DNA from: an uncultured Candidatus Altimarinota bacterium
GTDB taxonomy: Bacteria > Patescibacteriota > Gracilibacteria > BD1-5 > UBA2023
Length of the DNA stretch: 14,164 nucleotides
Reading direction: 5' to 3'
NCBI GenBank assembly: GCA_938036655.1
Contig: CALHQS010000065.1
Span: 1-14,164 of the forward strand
Numbering within the stretch: the first letter of the stretch is position 1; every line of letters begins with the position of its first letter. Positions 8,201 to 13,645 of this stretch are shown here, one piece after another. Position numbers and translations under genes: made by a program. Under the pieces are notes generated by a model that ran no database searches, was not told the DNA's origin, and was given only the letters and a program-made list of their open reading frames with translations.

Positions 8201-8882
8201 CCCCTTTGAATGCGTCAATAATTTCGGCATCAGTTTCATATCCCCAAGCGCGGAGCAAAACGGTCATTGGGATTTTTCGTTTTTTGTCAATTTTTACGTT
8301 GATTACGCCTTTTCGTTCAATTTCTACTTCAAACCAAGAACCACGATGCGGAATAATTTTCATTCCAAACATTCCATACTGGCGAGGATCTGGCGTAAAA
8401 AACATACCAGTCGAGCGGATAATCTGATTGATAATCACACGCTCAATACCAGACACAATAAATGTTCCCATATCAGTCATCATCGGGATACCACCGAGAT
8501 ACACATCTTGTTCTTTGATTTCTCCTGTTACTTTGTTGAGCATCTCAAATCGCACTTTCATCGGTGCTTCGTAGTTGAGATTTTTTCGCTTACAATCCAT
8601 TACAGAAAATTTTGGCTCTTCAAGCTGAAAACCCTTGTAATAAATTGTCAATTTTTCTCCAGAAAAATCATCGATTGGAAAGGCTTCCTGAAATGCCTTA
8701 TCAAGGCGACGATCGAGGAAATCTCGATAACTATCAAGCTGCACTTCGATGAGTCCTGGAAGTTCTAGAATTGTTCGGTCGTCGTTGAAAAAATATCGAC
8801 CTTGAACACTATAAATTTCCCCAAGATTTTTTGTATCTTGAGGCTCAGTCGTAGAAACATTCGTTTCTTTTTGTTTTGCCAT
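5292..8882 (-). CDS. rpoB: DNA-directed RNA polymerase subunit beta
   Basis: This is the second-largest subunit of RNA polymerase (1196 aa, close to the roughly 1190 aa of Firmicutes and shorter than E. coli). Visible landmarks are the N-terminal protrusion/lobe, the rifampicin region (about 411-445), the DVHPTQYGRICPI segment (456-468), PEGPNIGL (471-478), and the C-terminal clamp-binding region with GDKMAGRHGNKG (916-927) and SMITQQPLGGKAQNGGQR (1051-1068). In E. coli numbering the rifampicin pocket differs at D516 (here E423), H526 (N433), S531 (T438) and I572 (V479). It starts at ATG 8882 with MAKQKE and ends in UAA. No in-frame UGA occurs. It is first in an operon with a small membrane protein gene and rpoC. 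No ribosomal protein genes (rplJ, rplL) lie upstream. It has a long leader and no Shine-Dalgarno. Confidence 0.98.
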   Translation of the reverse strand: MAKQKETNVSTTEPQDTKNLGEIYSVQGRYFFNDDRTILELPGLIEVQLDSYRDFLDRRLDKAFQEAFPIDDFSGEKLTIYYKGFQLEEPKFSVMDCKRKNLNYEAPMKVRFEMLNKVTGEIKEQDVYLGGIPMMTDMGTFIVSGIERVIINQIIRSTGMFFTPDPRQYGMFGMKIIPHRGSWFEVEIERKGVINVKIDKKRKIPMTVLLRAWGYETDAEIIDAFKGEDEWIAKYIAPTIEKDKTKTRMEALYAIYKLLRPGDLGTDERVEQLFTTTFYDPKRFELGEVARIKVNRKLSEMFDAHRNAVPMTEEEDIKNANQFLVAQDFLYGIKYLLSLIEGRPGFFSDDIDHLENRRVRSVGELVYDKVKVGLARMEKIAKDRMTVITDLDEATPGTFINSRPMIAVMREFFGTSQLSQFMEQTNPISELANKRRLTALGVGGLTRERAGFEVRDVHPTQYGRICPIATPEGPNIGLVLHFASYAKVDKYGFIMTPYRKVFNKVKNDGLAPQNRITLEDIFDKDGNLIIAEKTMIDEKTAKILKDKYNADEIAVRGFVTDEYDYYDAYQERQLVIAEANTKLDKYGNFAETRISARRKFEATIVYVSDVTHIDISPKQLMSETTMLIPFLEHDDATRAEMGTNMMRQAVPLVRAEAPIVGTGMERVVGEGSGYVIKAEADGEVIGVDAKHISVIYANGKKQTYPLRTFEISNTGMIVHQWARVFTGQKITEGQILADGQSIDNGELAVGRNLRVAYMPWNGYNYEDAIIISEKVMQDDYYTSVHIAEYTMDVRETKLGPEQTTNDIPNVSTAKLKDLDVDGIVRIGAYVEAGDILVGKVTPKGEVELSPEERLLRAIFGDKSKDVKDSSLVLPSGSGGKVIGVHRLRREEGDNLNTGVFEQIKVYVAQTRKIEVGDKMAGRHGNKGIVSRIVPVEDMPFMEDGTPVDILLNPLGVLSRMNIGQVLETHLGGAAKKLGIKVATPILNGMTTEQISELMEKAGIPADGKVQLYDGRTGEPFKEKTMVGIKYMLKLHHLVEDKIHARSVGPYSMITQQPLGGKAQNGGQRLGEMEVWALEGYGAANILQEMLTVKSDDINGRTQLYEAIVKGKRIRRPNVPESFNVLLREMQALNLHIDLLSEEEVEALTAKMKARYEELEKLDGQFDVEIDLPEGGVQEDTTPVTTAIIDDEEEIKK

Positions 8883-8894
8883 GAAATCTTAGAT

Positions 8895-8899
8895 GTTAG
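8895..8899 (-). promoter_or_regulatory. CTAAC motif upstream of rpoB start
   Basis: Minus strand: TTTTTCTAACAT, with the start codon 12 nt after CTAAC and no Shine-Dalgarno. It is shared with the next gene of the operon and, as the pentamer, with rpoC. Confidence 0.35.
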
Positions 8900-8910
8900 A
8901 AAAATAATTT

Positions 8911-8930
8911 TTCCTGATTCTCATCAGGAA
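8911..8930 (-). promoter_or_regulatory. Hairpin with GAGA (GNRA) loop in the rpoB leader
   Basis: Minus strand: a perfect 8-bp stem TTCCTGAT / ATCAGGAA closes a GAGA tetraloop 28 nt before the rpoB start codon. It is followed by an A/U-rich stretch ending in five U's, so it could act as a weak attenuator or as a stabilising leader hairpin. Confidence 0.5.
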
Positions 8931-9017
8931 ATTTATCTTTCCGCAATATCGACATTTGTCCGCATCATGACAAGAATACGAAATGATTAAATGAAGATTG
9001 ACGGAAATTCTGCGATA

Positions 9018-9044
9018 ATTATATGAAAATTTTCAAAATGTCAA
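9018..9044 (-). promoter_or_regulatory. Promoter of the rpoB-rpoC operon
   Basis: Minus strand: a perfect -35 TTGACA (9039-9044) and a perfect -10 TATAAT (9018-9023), with a slightly short 15-nt spacer. The start would be near 9011, giving a leader of about 130 nt that carries the GNRA hairpin and the CTAAC motif. Confidence 0.75.
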
Positions 9045-9076
9045 GAGCTGAAAAGATGATTTTTTGAGGAAAATCT

Positions 9077-9112
9077 GAGAAAAAATCAGAGAAAAAATCG
9101 GAGAAAAAAATT
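9077..9112. repeat. Three tandem 12-nt repeats upstream of the rpoB promoter
   Basis: Units GAGAAAAAATCA (9077-9088), GAGAAAAAATCG (9089-9100) and GAGAAAAAAATT (9101-9112). Seen on the operon strand they are T-tracts lying 33-68 bp upstream of the -35 box. They could bend DNA or serve as an UP-like activating element; this is inference. Confidence 0.6.
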
Positions 9113-9121
9113 TAGGAAAAT

Positions 9122-9142
9122 AAAAATCCCACGGATGTGGGA
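9122..9142 (-). terminator. Terminator of the small membrane protein gene
   Basis: Minus strand: TCCCAC, a 4-nt loop, GTGGGA (9127-9142), then five T's (9122-9126). It lies 6 nt after the stop codon at 9149-9151. The short gap supports the gene end predicted with UGA as sense. Confidence 0.8.
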
Positions 9143-9148
9143 AGGGTC

Positions 9149-9436
9149 TTATTTGCGTGGCCATTGTCCAATAGTAATAAAAGCAATACCAATAGTAATA
9201 ACACAGACTACTTGAAAAATTAACAGCAAATAATCATCTTTGGGGTATACTGTTTTCAGAATTTCCTCAAAAAGATCTACAGCTTTACTGATAAGAATTC
9301 ACCCAAAAATTCCTAGTAAAACGTCCCTATGGTCTGTTGTCGATTTCTTTCCGAGAAAAGAAAAAATTCAAGATGCTATACATACCAAAAGAAATAGAGC
9401 CAATGCAATAATCCCATAAAATACAAAATCACCCAT
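9149..9436 (-). CDS. Small three-helix membrane protein with two in-frame UGA (Gly) codons
   Basis: I do not recognise a family. Under the standard code this stretch has no ORF beyond 22 codons. With UGA as glycine it is a clean 95-aa gene from ATG 9436 to UAA 9149-9151. The UGAs are residue 23 (9368-9370) and residue 46 (9299-9301). Predicted membrane helices are about 4-28, about 39-53 (containing GIFGG, the last G being a UGA) and about 69-90. The loops are charged (KKSTTDHRD; DLFEE...YPKDD), and the tail ends QWPRK. A promoter at 9472-9499 and a terminator at 9122-9142 bracket it exactly, so it is a monocistronic gene between the ATPase and the rpo operon. There is no Shine-Dalgarno. The function is unknown. 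Confidence 0.85.
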
Positions 9437-9471
9437 ACAAAATATAAAAATTAAATAATAAAATCTTAAGA

Positions 9472-9499
9472 ATTCTAAAAAAGAGAGAGAATTTGTCAA
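9472..9499 (-). promoter_or_regulatory. Promoter of the small membrane protein gene
   Basis: Minus strand: -35 TTGACA (9494-9499, perfect), 16-nt spacer, -10 TAGAAT (9472-9477, one mismatch). The predicted start near 9465 leaves a leader of about 30 nt before ATG 9436. Confidence 0.7.
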
Positions 9500-9532
9500 G
9501 AGAAAATCATACTTTAATTTTTTTACACAAAT

Positions 9533-9553
9533 AAAAATCCCCGATTACGAGGA
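9533..9553 (-). terminator. Terminator of the P-type ATPase gene, overlapping its stop codon
   Basis: Minus strand: stem TCCTCG / CGGGGA (one G-T pair) with loop TAAT, followed by five T's (9533-9537). The loop contains the UAA stop codon (9545-9547) of the ATPase, so the last codons form the left arm of the terminator. Confidence 0.75.
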
Positions 9554-12205
9554 TTTTTTTGTTTTGAAAAATTTTCTGATTTCATTGAGAATGGCTGGAA
9601 CGAGTGCAATTCCTGTCACGATAAGCCAAGTCGTAAGCGGAAGTGCTGTGAGTTTGAAAATCTCAGCCAGCGCCGGAATACTCACAATCAGAATTTGCAA
9701 AATCATTCCAAGAGCCACCGCACCAATGAGATAAAAATTCGAAAAAGTTTCGCGAGAAATTATGTTTTCGTGTTCAGAACGAATCGAAAGTGCGAAAAAT
9801 AATTGTGCAAAAACGAGTGTAATGAAGGCCATTGTACGAGCTTCTGCGGTTGCAAAATTGTCGCCACCAATCGGCGCGCCATGCATTGCAAATCCGAGAT
9901 AAAATGCCACAATAGTTGCAAGCCCCACGAGAATCCCGAAAAAAATCGTACGCGCGCCTGCGCCATTCGCGAAAAATCCATCTTTCGGATTACGCGGTTT
10001 TTCATTCATGATATCTTTTTCGCCCTGATCCATTCCAAGAGCCACGGCTGGAAGCGAATCTGTGACGAGATTGATCCAGAGCAATTGAATCGCCAAAAGT
10101 GGTGACTGCCACCCAATAAGCAAGACAAAAAACATCGCAATCACTTCACCCAGATTACACGACAAAAGGAAAATAATAGATTTTTTGATATTGGCATAAA
10201 TATTTCGCCCTTGCTCTACCGCCTGCACAATTGTCGTAAAATTATCATCCAAAAGAATCATATCGGCAGCGCCTTTGGCAACATCCGTTCCAGTGATTCC
10301 CATCGCAACACCAATATCAGCCGCATTGAGCGAAGGAGCATCGTTGACACCATCGCCCGTCATCGAAACAATATTTCCATGCGAACGAAGAGCACGCACA
10401 ATTCGTACTTTGTGTTCAGGGGAAACTCGCGCAAAAATTTTATATTGAAGGACTTTTTTGGTAAATTCTTCTTGACTCATCGTATCAATTTCTCGACCTG
10501 TAATCACCTCAGAAATATTGTTCGCAATGCTCAAATCTTGTGCAATCGCAAAGGCCGTATTTGGATAATCTCCCGTAATCATCACAGGTGTGATTCCTGC
10601 GTTTTTCGCGACTTGAATAGAATTTTTCACTTCTTCGCGAGGCGGATCAATCATCCCGAGAAGTCCTACAAAAATAAGATTTTTCTCCATTTCTGTGGCA
10701 GAAATATTTTCTGAAAAATTTTCTGACAAAACTCGATACGCAAGCCCAAGCGTTCGAAGTGCCTTGTCTGACATCGCGCTCATCGCGCGCAAATACATTT
10801 TTCGTTTTTCATCGGTCAATTCGAGGATTTCGCCATTTTCTAAAATATGTGTCGAAATGTCCAAAATATTATCCACCGCGCCCTTTGTGTAAATAATTTT
10901 TTCAGATTTTTGAGAATTATTTTGAAGCAAAACAGACATCATTTTGCGATCAGAATCAAACGGAGCCTCGCCAATTCGCGTGAAATTTTTTGCCAATTTT
11001 TCGCGATTGATGCCGATTTCATCAGAAAAAACCAAAAGCGCTACTTCTGTCGGATCGCCCGTTGCAACGCCATTTTCATATGTCGCGTCGCTACAAAGTG
11101 TCATCCCTTCAGAAAGCCGCATCAATTCAGGGTTTTTCAGCATATCAAGCGTTACGCGCGTACTTTTTGAATTTACAAAAAATTCCACAACAGTCATTTT
11201 GTTTTGCGTAAGCGTTCCCGTTTTATCGGAACAAATAATATTGACCGAACCGAGCGTTTCTACCGCAACAAGTCGCTTCACAATTGCATTTTTCTTGGAC
11301 ATTTGTGTCACGCCAATCGAGAGAACGACAGCCACAATCGCCGCCAAACCTTCTGGAATTGAGGCGACCGCGAGCGAAACTGACAAAAGAAAAATTTCAT
11401 TCAAATCACGATTCTGAAAATATCCCACCACAAAAATCACGAGACAAATCGCAATCGCCATTTTTCCAAGCGTTTTTCCGAGTTGCTCAAGATTTTTTTC
11501 GAGTGGAGTTTGTACGCTTTCTTCATTTTCGAGAATATTGGCAATGTGCCCAACTTCCGTGGAAAGTCCGATATCTACGACCACACCGACCGCACGACCA
11601 TTGGTCACCACCGTCGACATAAACGCCATATTTTTTCGGTCACCAATCGCTGTTTCCGCATCGGTATAGATTTCGTTAGCATTTTTTTTGGTTGGAACAG
11701 ATTCGCCTGTCAATGCCGATTCTTCAATTTGCAATTCTTGCGCCTCAATAAGTCGCATATCAGCAGGCACAATTCGCCCAGCATCCAGCAGTACAATATC
11801 ACCAATTGTCACATCTTTGGCAGAAATTTCGAGCGTTTTTCCATCACGACGAACAATCGCTTGCGGAGCGGTCATATTTCGCAAAATTTCGACCGCTTTT
11901 CCAGCACGATATTCTTGTGCAACACCCAGAACCGCATTGATAATAATCACGAAAAAAATAATTGCCGCGTCAATGTATTCCTGATGCCAAATCGTAAGAA
12001 TAATCGCCGCAAACAAAATATAAATCAACCAATCATTGAGTTGTCCCAAAAACATCATCAAAATCGATCTTCCCTTTTTCTGGGGGAGCTCGTTTTTTCC
12101 ATATTGTTCGTGACGCTTAACAACTTCCACCTCAGAAAGGCCTCGCTCAGCGGTTACGCCCAAATCTTCGAGCACATCAGAAATTTTTTGAGAAAAAGCA
12201 CGCAT
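9545..12205 (-). CDS. P2A-type (calcium-transporting) ATPase
   Basis: This is an ion-pumping P-type ATPase of the SERCA/bacterial Ca2+-ATPase family, 886 aa from ATG 12205. Motifs in order: TGES (166-169, actuator), PEGL in M4 (284-287), DKTGT (327-331, phosphorylated D327), KGA (441-443, nucleotide binding), TGD (544-546), TGDGVND (616-622, hinge), then M5 to M10. The Ca-site residues of SERCA are present: the M4 Glu of PEGL, M5 N684 and E687 (SCNLGEV), and M6 N712, T715, D716 (WINLVTDSLP). The M8 Glu of site I (SERCA E908) is aligned to Gln (Q801), so one Ca site may be altered. I infer Ca2+ as the substrate; another cation is possible. The start at 12205 matches the family N-terminus; ATG 12223 and TTG 12229 are alternatives. 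No in-frame UGA occurs. Confidence 0.93.
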   Translation of the reverse strand: MRAFSQKISDVLEDLGVTAERGLSEVEVVKRHEQYGKNELPQKKGRSILMMFLGQLNDWLIYILFAAIILTIWHQEYIDAAIIFFVIIINAVLGVAQEYRAGKAVEILRNMTAPQAIVRRDGKTLEISAKDVTIGDIVLLDAGRIVPADMRLIEAQELQIEESALTGESVPTKKNANEIYTDAETAIGDRKNMAFMSTVVTNGRAVGVVVDIGLSTEVGHIANILENEESVQTPLEKNLEQLGKTLGKMAIAICLVIFVVGYFQNRDLNEIFLLSVSLAVASIPEGLAAIVAVVLSIGVTQMSKKNAIVKRLVAVETLGSVNIICSDKTGTLTQNKMTVVEFFVNSKSTRVTLDMLKNPELMRLSEGMTLCSDATYENGVATGDPTEVALLVFSDEIGINREKLAKNFTRIGEAPFDSDRKMMSVLLQNNSQKSEKIIYTKGAVDNILDISTHILENGEILELTDEKRKMYLRAMSAMSDKALRTLGLAYRVLSENFSENISATEMEKNLIFVGLLGMIDPPREEVKNSIQVAKNAGITPVMITGDYPNTAFAIAQDLSIANNISEVITGREIDTMSQEEFTKKVLQYKIFARVSPEHKVRIVRALRSHGNIVSMTGDGVNDAPSLNAADIGVAMGITGTDVAKGAADMILLDDNFTTIVQAVEQGRNIYANIKKSIIFLLSCNLGEVIAMFFVLLIGWQSPLLAIQLLWINLVTDSLPAVALGMDQGEKDIMNEKPRNPKDGFFANGAGARTIFFGILVGLATIVAFYLGFAMHGAPIGGDNFATAEARTMAFITLVFAQLFFALSIRSEHENIISRETFSNFYLIGAVALGMILQILIVSIPALAEIFKLTALPLTTWLIVTGIALVPAILNEIRKFFKTKKSS

Positions 12206-12227
12206 ATTTACAAAAAAAGACATCACC

Positions 12228-12256
12228 AATATATCAGATTTTTTCAGATTTTACAA
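12228..12256 (-). promoter_or_regulatory. Promoter of the P-type ATPase gene
   Basis: Minus strand: -35 TTGTAA (12251-12256), 17-nt spacer, -10 TATATT (12228-12233). A start near 12221 would leave roughly 16 nt before ATG 12205 and would put ATG 12223 at or before the RNA 5' end. This supports the shorter start. It is divergent from the DUF1294 promoter. Confidence 0.5.
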
Positions 12257-12288
12257 AAATTTGATGGTTTTTTATTTTTTAAAAAAGT

Positions 12289-12316
12289 TTGCGAGCGAAA
12301 AAATTTTTTATATACT
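12289..12316 (+). promoter_or_regulatory. Promoter of the DUF1294 gene, predicted leaderless
   Basis: -10 TATACT (12311-12316, one mismatch) lies only 6 nt before ATG 12323. A weak -35 TTGCGA (12289-12294) is 16 nt upstream. Transcription would begin at about the A of the start codon, giving a leaderless mRNA; there is no Shine-Dalgarno. Confidence 0.55.
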
Positions 12317-12322
12317 TTTTGT

Positions 12323-12586
12323 ATGCGTGAATTTTTTCTTTTTTTGGTGGCGATCAATATTTTTTCGTATGCCGTTATGTGGGTTGATAAAGTAAAATCC
12401 ATTTATCAAAAGTGGCGCGTGAGCGAAAAAACACTTTGGACACTTGCGATTTTTGGTGGCGTTTTTGGTGTTTGGCTAGGGATGCAGGCACCAATTTATC
12501 ATAAAGCGTGAAAATCAAATTTCAAAATTCTTATTCCAACTATTGCTTTTTTGTGGATTTTGGGCATTATTTTTTGGATTCATTAA
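12323..12586 (+). CDS. DUF1294 family small membrane protein (one UGA read as Gly)
   Basis: 87 aa when UGA 12509-12511 (residue 63) is read as glycine; the standard code would cut it to 62 aa. It carries the DUF1294 pattern: membrane helix 1 (about 2-20), D22-K23, a basic RVSEKTL segment (32-38), GGVFGVWLGM (45-54) in helix 2, H60-K61, then K64..F67 and helix 3 (about 67-86). In the family the last block reads HK-T-x-K-x-x-F. Here H-K-A-[UGA]-K-S-N-F keeps that spacing exactly, so the family signature spans the UGA and shows that it is sense. The residue at that place is variable and polar in the family, which suits Gly better than Trp. The function of DUF1294 is not known. It is transcribed alone, divergently from the ATPase, and ends in UAA. 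Confidence 0.88.
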
Positions 12587-12594
12587 ATTTTTAT

Positions 12595-12622
12595 TTGACT
12601 TTTTATTTATTTATATTGCAAT
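12595..12622 (+). promoter_or_regulatory. Degenerate promoter of secreted protein cassette 1
   Basis: -35 TTGACT (12595-12600) and a T/A-rich 16-nt spacer match the promoters of cassettes 2 and 3. At the aligned -10 place the sequence is TGCAAT (12617-12622) where the others have TATAAT. Two -10 mismatches, including the second base, suggest weak activity. Confidence 0.5.
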
Positions 12623-12659
12623 AAATTTGCAGTACATCACTTTTACAAGGAGACTTGAA

Positions 12660-13010
12660 ATAAAAAAACTGCAAAAACTCGTTATGGTAGTGGCCGCTCT
12701 CACTCTCGTTGCAACTACTCAGGTATCTCCAACCGATGAGCTCATCGATAAGGGTTGTCTGAAGCTGCTTTCAAAAGAAGCGCAGCAAGTTGACGATCTG
12801 AACTTCAACCGTAGAAAAATCGAAGACCAGGTACAGAAGTTAAAACCTCGATCAGGTGCCGAACATAATCGAGACATTATTACTGAACTCGAAAATCGGG
12901 TCAGAATAATGAAGGATGAGGTCAGGCGGAGACGGCAACAAGGGCGAGACGTATGCCGGACTTTAGGGTTAGGTTATGTTGCATCATGCCTCAAAAAATT
13001 TCCCAAATAA
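12660..13010 (+). CDS. Secreted small Cys-containing protein, cassette 1, with AUA in the start position
   Basis: Family not recognised; 116 aa if started at ATA 12660. AAGGAG (12647-12652) lies 7 nt before this ATA, the spacing seen in cassette 2. The following residues KKLQKLV align with the KNL..LV that follows Met in cassettes 2 and 3, so ATA sits where ATG should be. The next in-frame ATG (12684) would remove the basic n-region of the signal peptide. Hydrophobic core 7-19; no clean AXA cleavage site. The mature part is helical and strongly charged (Arg/Lys/Glu), with C33, C99 and C110; the last pair has C-X10-C spacing, 6 residues from the end. It could use a rare AUA start, or be poorly expressed or decaying (the promoter is also damaged). 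It has its own terminator. Confidence 0.7.
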   Translation: MKKLQKLVMVVAALTLVATTQVSPTDELIDKGCLKLLSKEAQQVDDLNFNRRKIEDQVQKLKPRSGAEHNRDIITELENRVRIMKDEVRRRRQQGRDVCRTLGLGYVASCLKKFPK

Positions 13011-13030
13011 ATAACGAGCATCTTCTTTTA

Positions 13031-13057
13031 TAGTCCAGGCTTCTGGGCTACTTTTTT
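13031..13057 (+). terminator. Terminator of cassette 1
   Basis: Stem TAGTCCAG / CTGGGCTA (one G-T pair) with loop GCTT, then C and six T's. It lies 20 nt after the stop codon. Confidence 0.85.
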
Positions 13058-13085
13058 GTTATTTTTATTACCTACAAAAAGTTAT

Positions 13086-13113
13086 TTGACTTTTAATAAA
13101 AATATATTATAAT
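13086..13113 (+). promoter_or_regulatory. Promoter of cassette 2
   Basis: -35 TTGACT (13086-13091), 16-nt A/T spacer, perfect -10 TATAAT (13108-13113). The sequence after the -10 contains TAATTCTTTTCT, similar to TAGTTCTTTTCT after the cassette 3 promoter, so the leaders are related. Confidence 0.8.
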
Positions 13114-13151
13114 TATTGTGTAATTCTTTTCTGTTTTTATTTTTTCCAAAC

Positions 13152-13158
13152 AAGGAGG
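13152..13158 (+). promoter_or_regulatory. Strong Shine-Dalgarno of cassette 2
   Basis: AAGGAGG sits 7 nt before ATG 13166. This contrasts with the genes on the left side of the window, which have none. Confidence 0.85.
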
Positions 13159-13165
13159 TTTCAAG

Positions 13166-13519
13166 ATGAAGAATTTACACTTTTTGGTAGGGTTAGTAGC
13201 TCTGTTCGGGGCGTCAGCGATGGCACAAGGAATCAAATCATCAAACGACCCCATGGGCGACTTGATTTCCTTTGTAACAAAGGGGGCAGAAATCCGGTCA
13301 GCAAAGGCAAGAGCTATGAATTGCAGAGTACAAGCTCAAGAAATGCAGAGACAGGCAGTTTCTCGGGCGGAATTCCAATCCTGGGATCAGCTGAGAAAAA
13401 TGTGTGAGCAGGAAATACACATTATTTCTCGCATTCAAAGCGAAAATTTCATTACTTGTGCCAATAAAATGGGACCAGCCAATGAGAAGGCCTGCAATCA
13501 ACATTTCATGGGTTACTAA
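13166..13519 (+). CDS. Secreted small four-cysteine protein, cassette 2
   Basis: Family not recognised; 117 aa. Residues 1-20 form a classic Sec signal peptide (MKNL, hydrophobic core, ASAMA) with predicted cleavage before QGIK, giving a mature protein of about 97 aa exported across the membrane. The mature part appears mostly helical and polar, with C53, C80, C98 and C110, probably forming two disulfides. The last pair has C-X11-C spacing and the last Cys is 7 residues from the end, as in cassettes 1 and 3. It ends in UAA and has its own promoter, Shine-Dalgarno and terminator. The G/C content is higher than in the flanking leaders, and no UGA is used. It may be an extracellular effector or surface factor; this is inference. 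Confidence 0.88.
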   Translation: MKNLHFLVGLVALFGASAMAQGIKSSNDPMGDLISFVTKGAEIRSAKARAMNCRVQAQEMQRQAVSRAEFQSWDQLRKMCEQEIHIISRIQSENFITCANKMGPANEKACNQHFMGY

Positions 13520-13528
13520 TCCAACCCT

Positions 13529-13560
13529 AGGACTTAACGCATATGCGTTAAGTCCTTTTC
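13529..13560 (+). terminator. Terminator of cassette 2 (perfect 28-nt palindrome)
   Basis: AGGACTTAACGCAT (13529-13542) is followed directly by its exact reverse complement (13543-13556), then TTTC and a T-rich stretch. It lies 9 nt after the stop codon. Confidence 0.8.
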
Positions 13561-13579
13561 TTTATTTTCATAGAATTAC

Positions 13580-13607
13580 TTGACTTTTTATATAATTATA
13601 TTATAAT
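13580..13607 (+). promoter_or_regulatory. Promoter of cassette 3
   Basis: -35 TTGACT (13580-13585), 16-nt spacer, perfect -10 TATAAT (13602-13607), nearly the same as the cassette 2 promoter. Confidence 0.8.
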
Positions 13608-13639
13608 ATTTTCGTAGTTCTTTTCTTTAACATTTTGAT

Positions 13640-13645
13640 AGGAGG
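13640..13645 (+). promoter_or_regulatory. Perfect Shine-Dalgarno of cassette 3
   Basis: AGGAGG lies 6 nt before ATG 13652, followed by TTTAAA. Confidence 0.85.

Noticed and set aside
8933..8968. 11-codon leader ORF (MMRTNVDIAER) in the rpoB leader
   Set aside because: Too short to support from sequence alone; no ribosome binding site and no run of a regulatory amino acid.
12206..12229. TTG 12229 or ATG 12223 as start of the ATPase
   Set aside because: The start at 12205 matches the family N-terminal length and leaves a short leader after the predicted promoter; the longer starts remain possible.
11483..12322. Long N-terminal extension in frame with the DUF1294 protein
   Set aside because: It is antisense to the ATPase; the family begins at ATG 12323, directly after a -10 box.
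12543..12659. ATG 12543 as start of secreted protein 1
   Set aside because: It lies inside the end of the DUF1294 gene and upstream of the promoter and Shine-Dalgarno; the homologous signal peptide begins at 12660.
13529..13556. The perfect 28-nt palindrome as an operator or attachment site
   Set aside because: Its position just after a stop codon and the T-rich tail make it a terminator.
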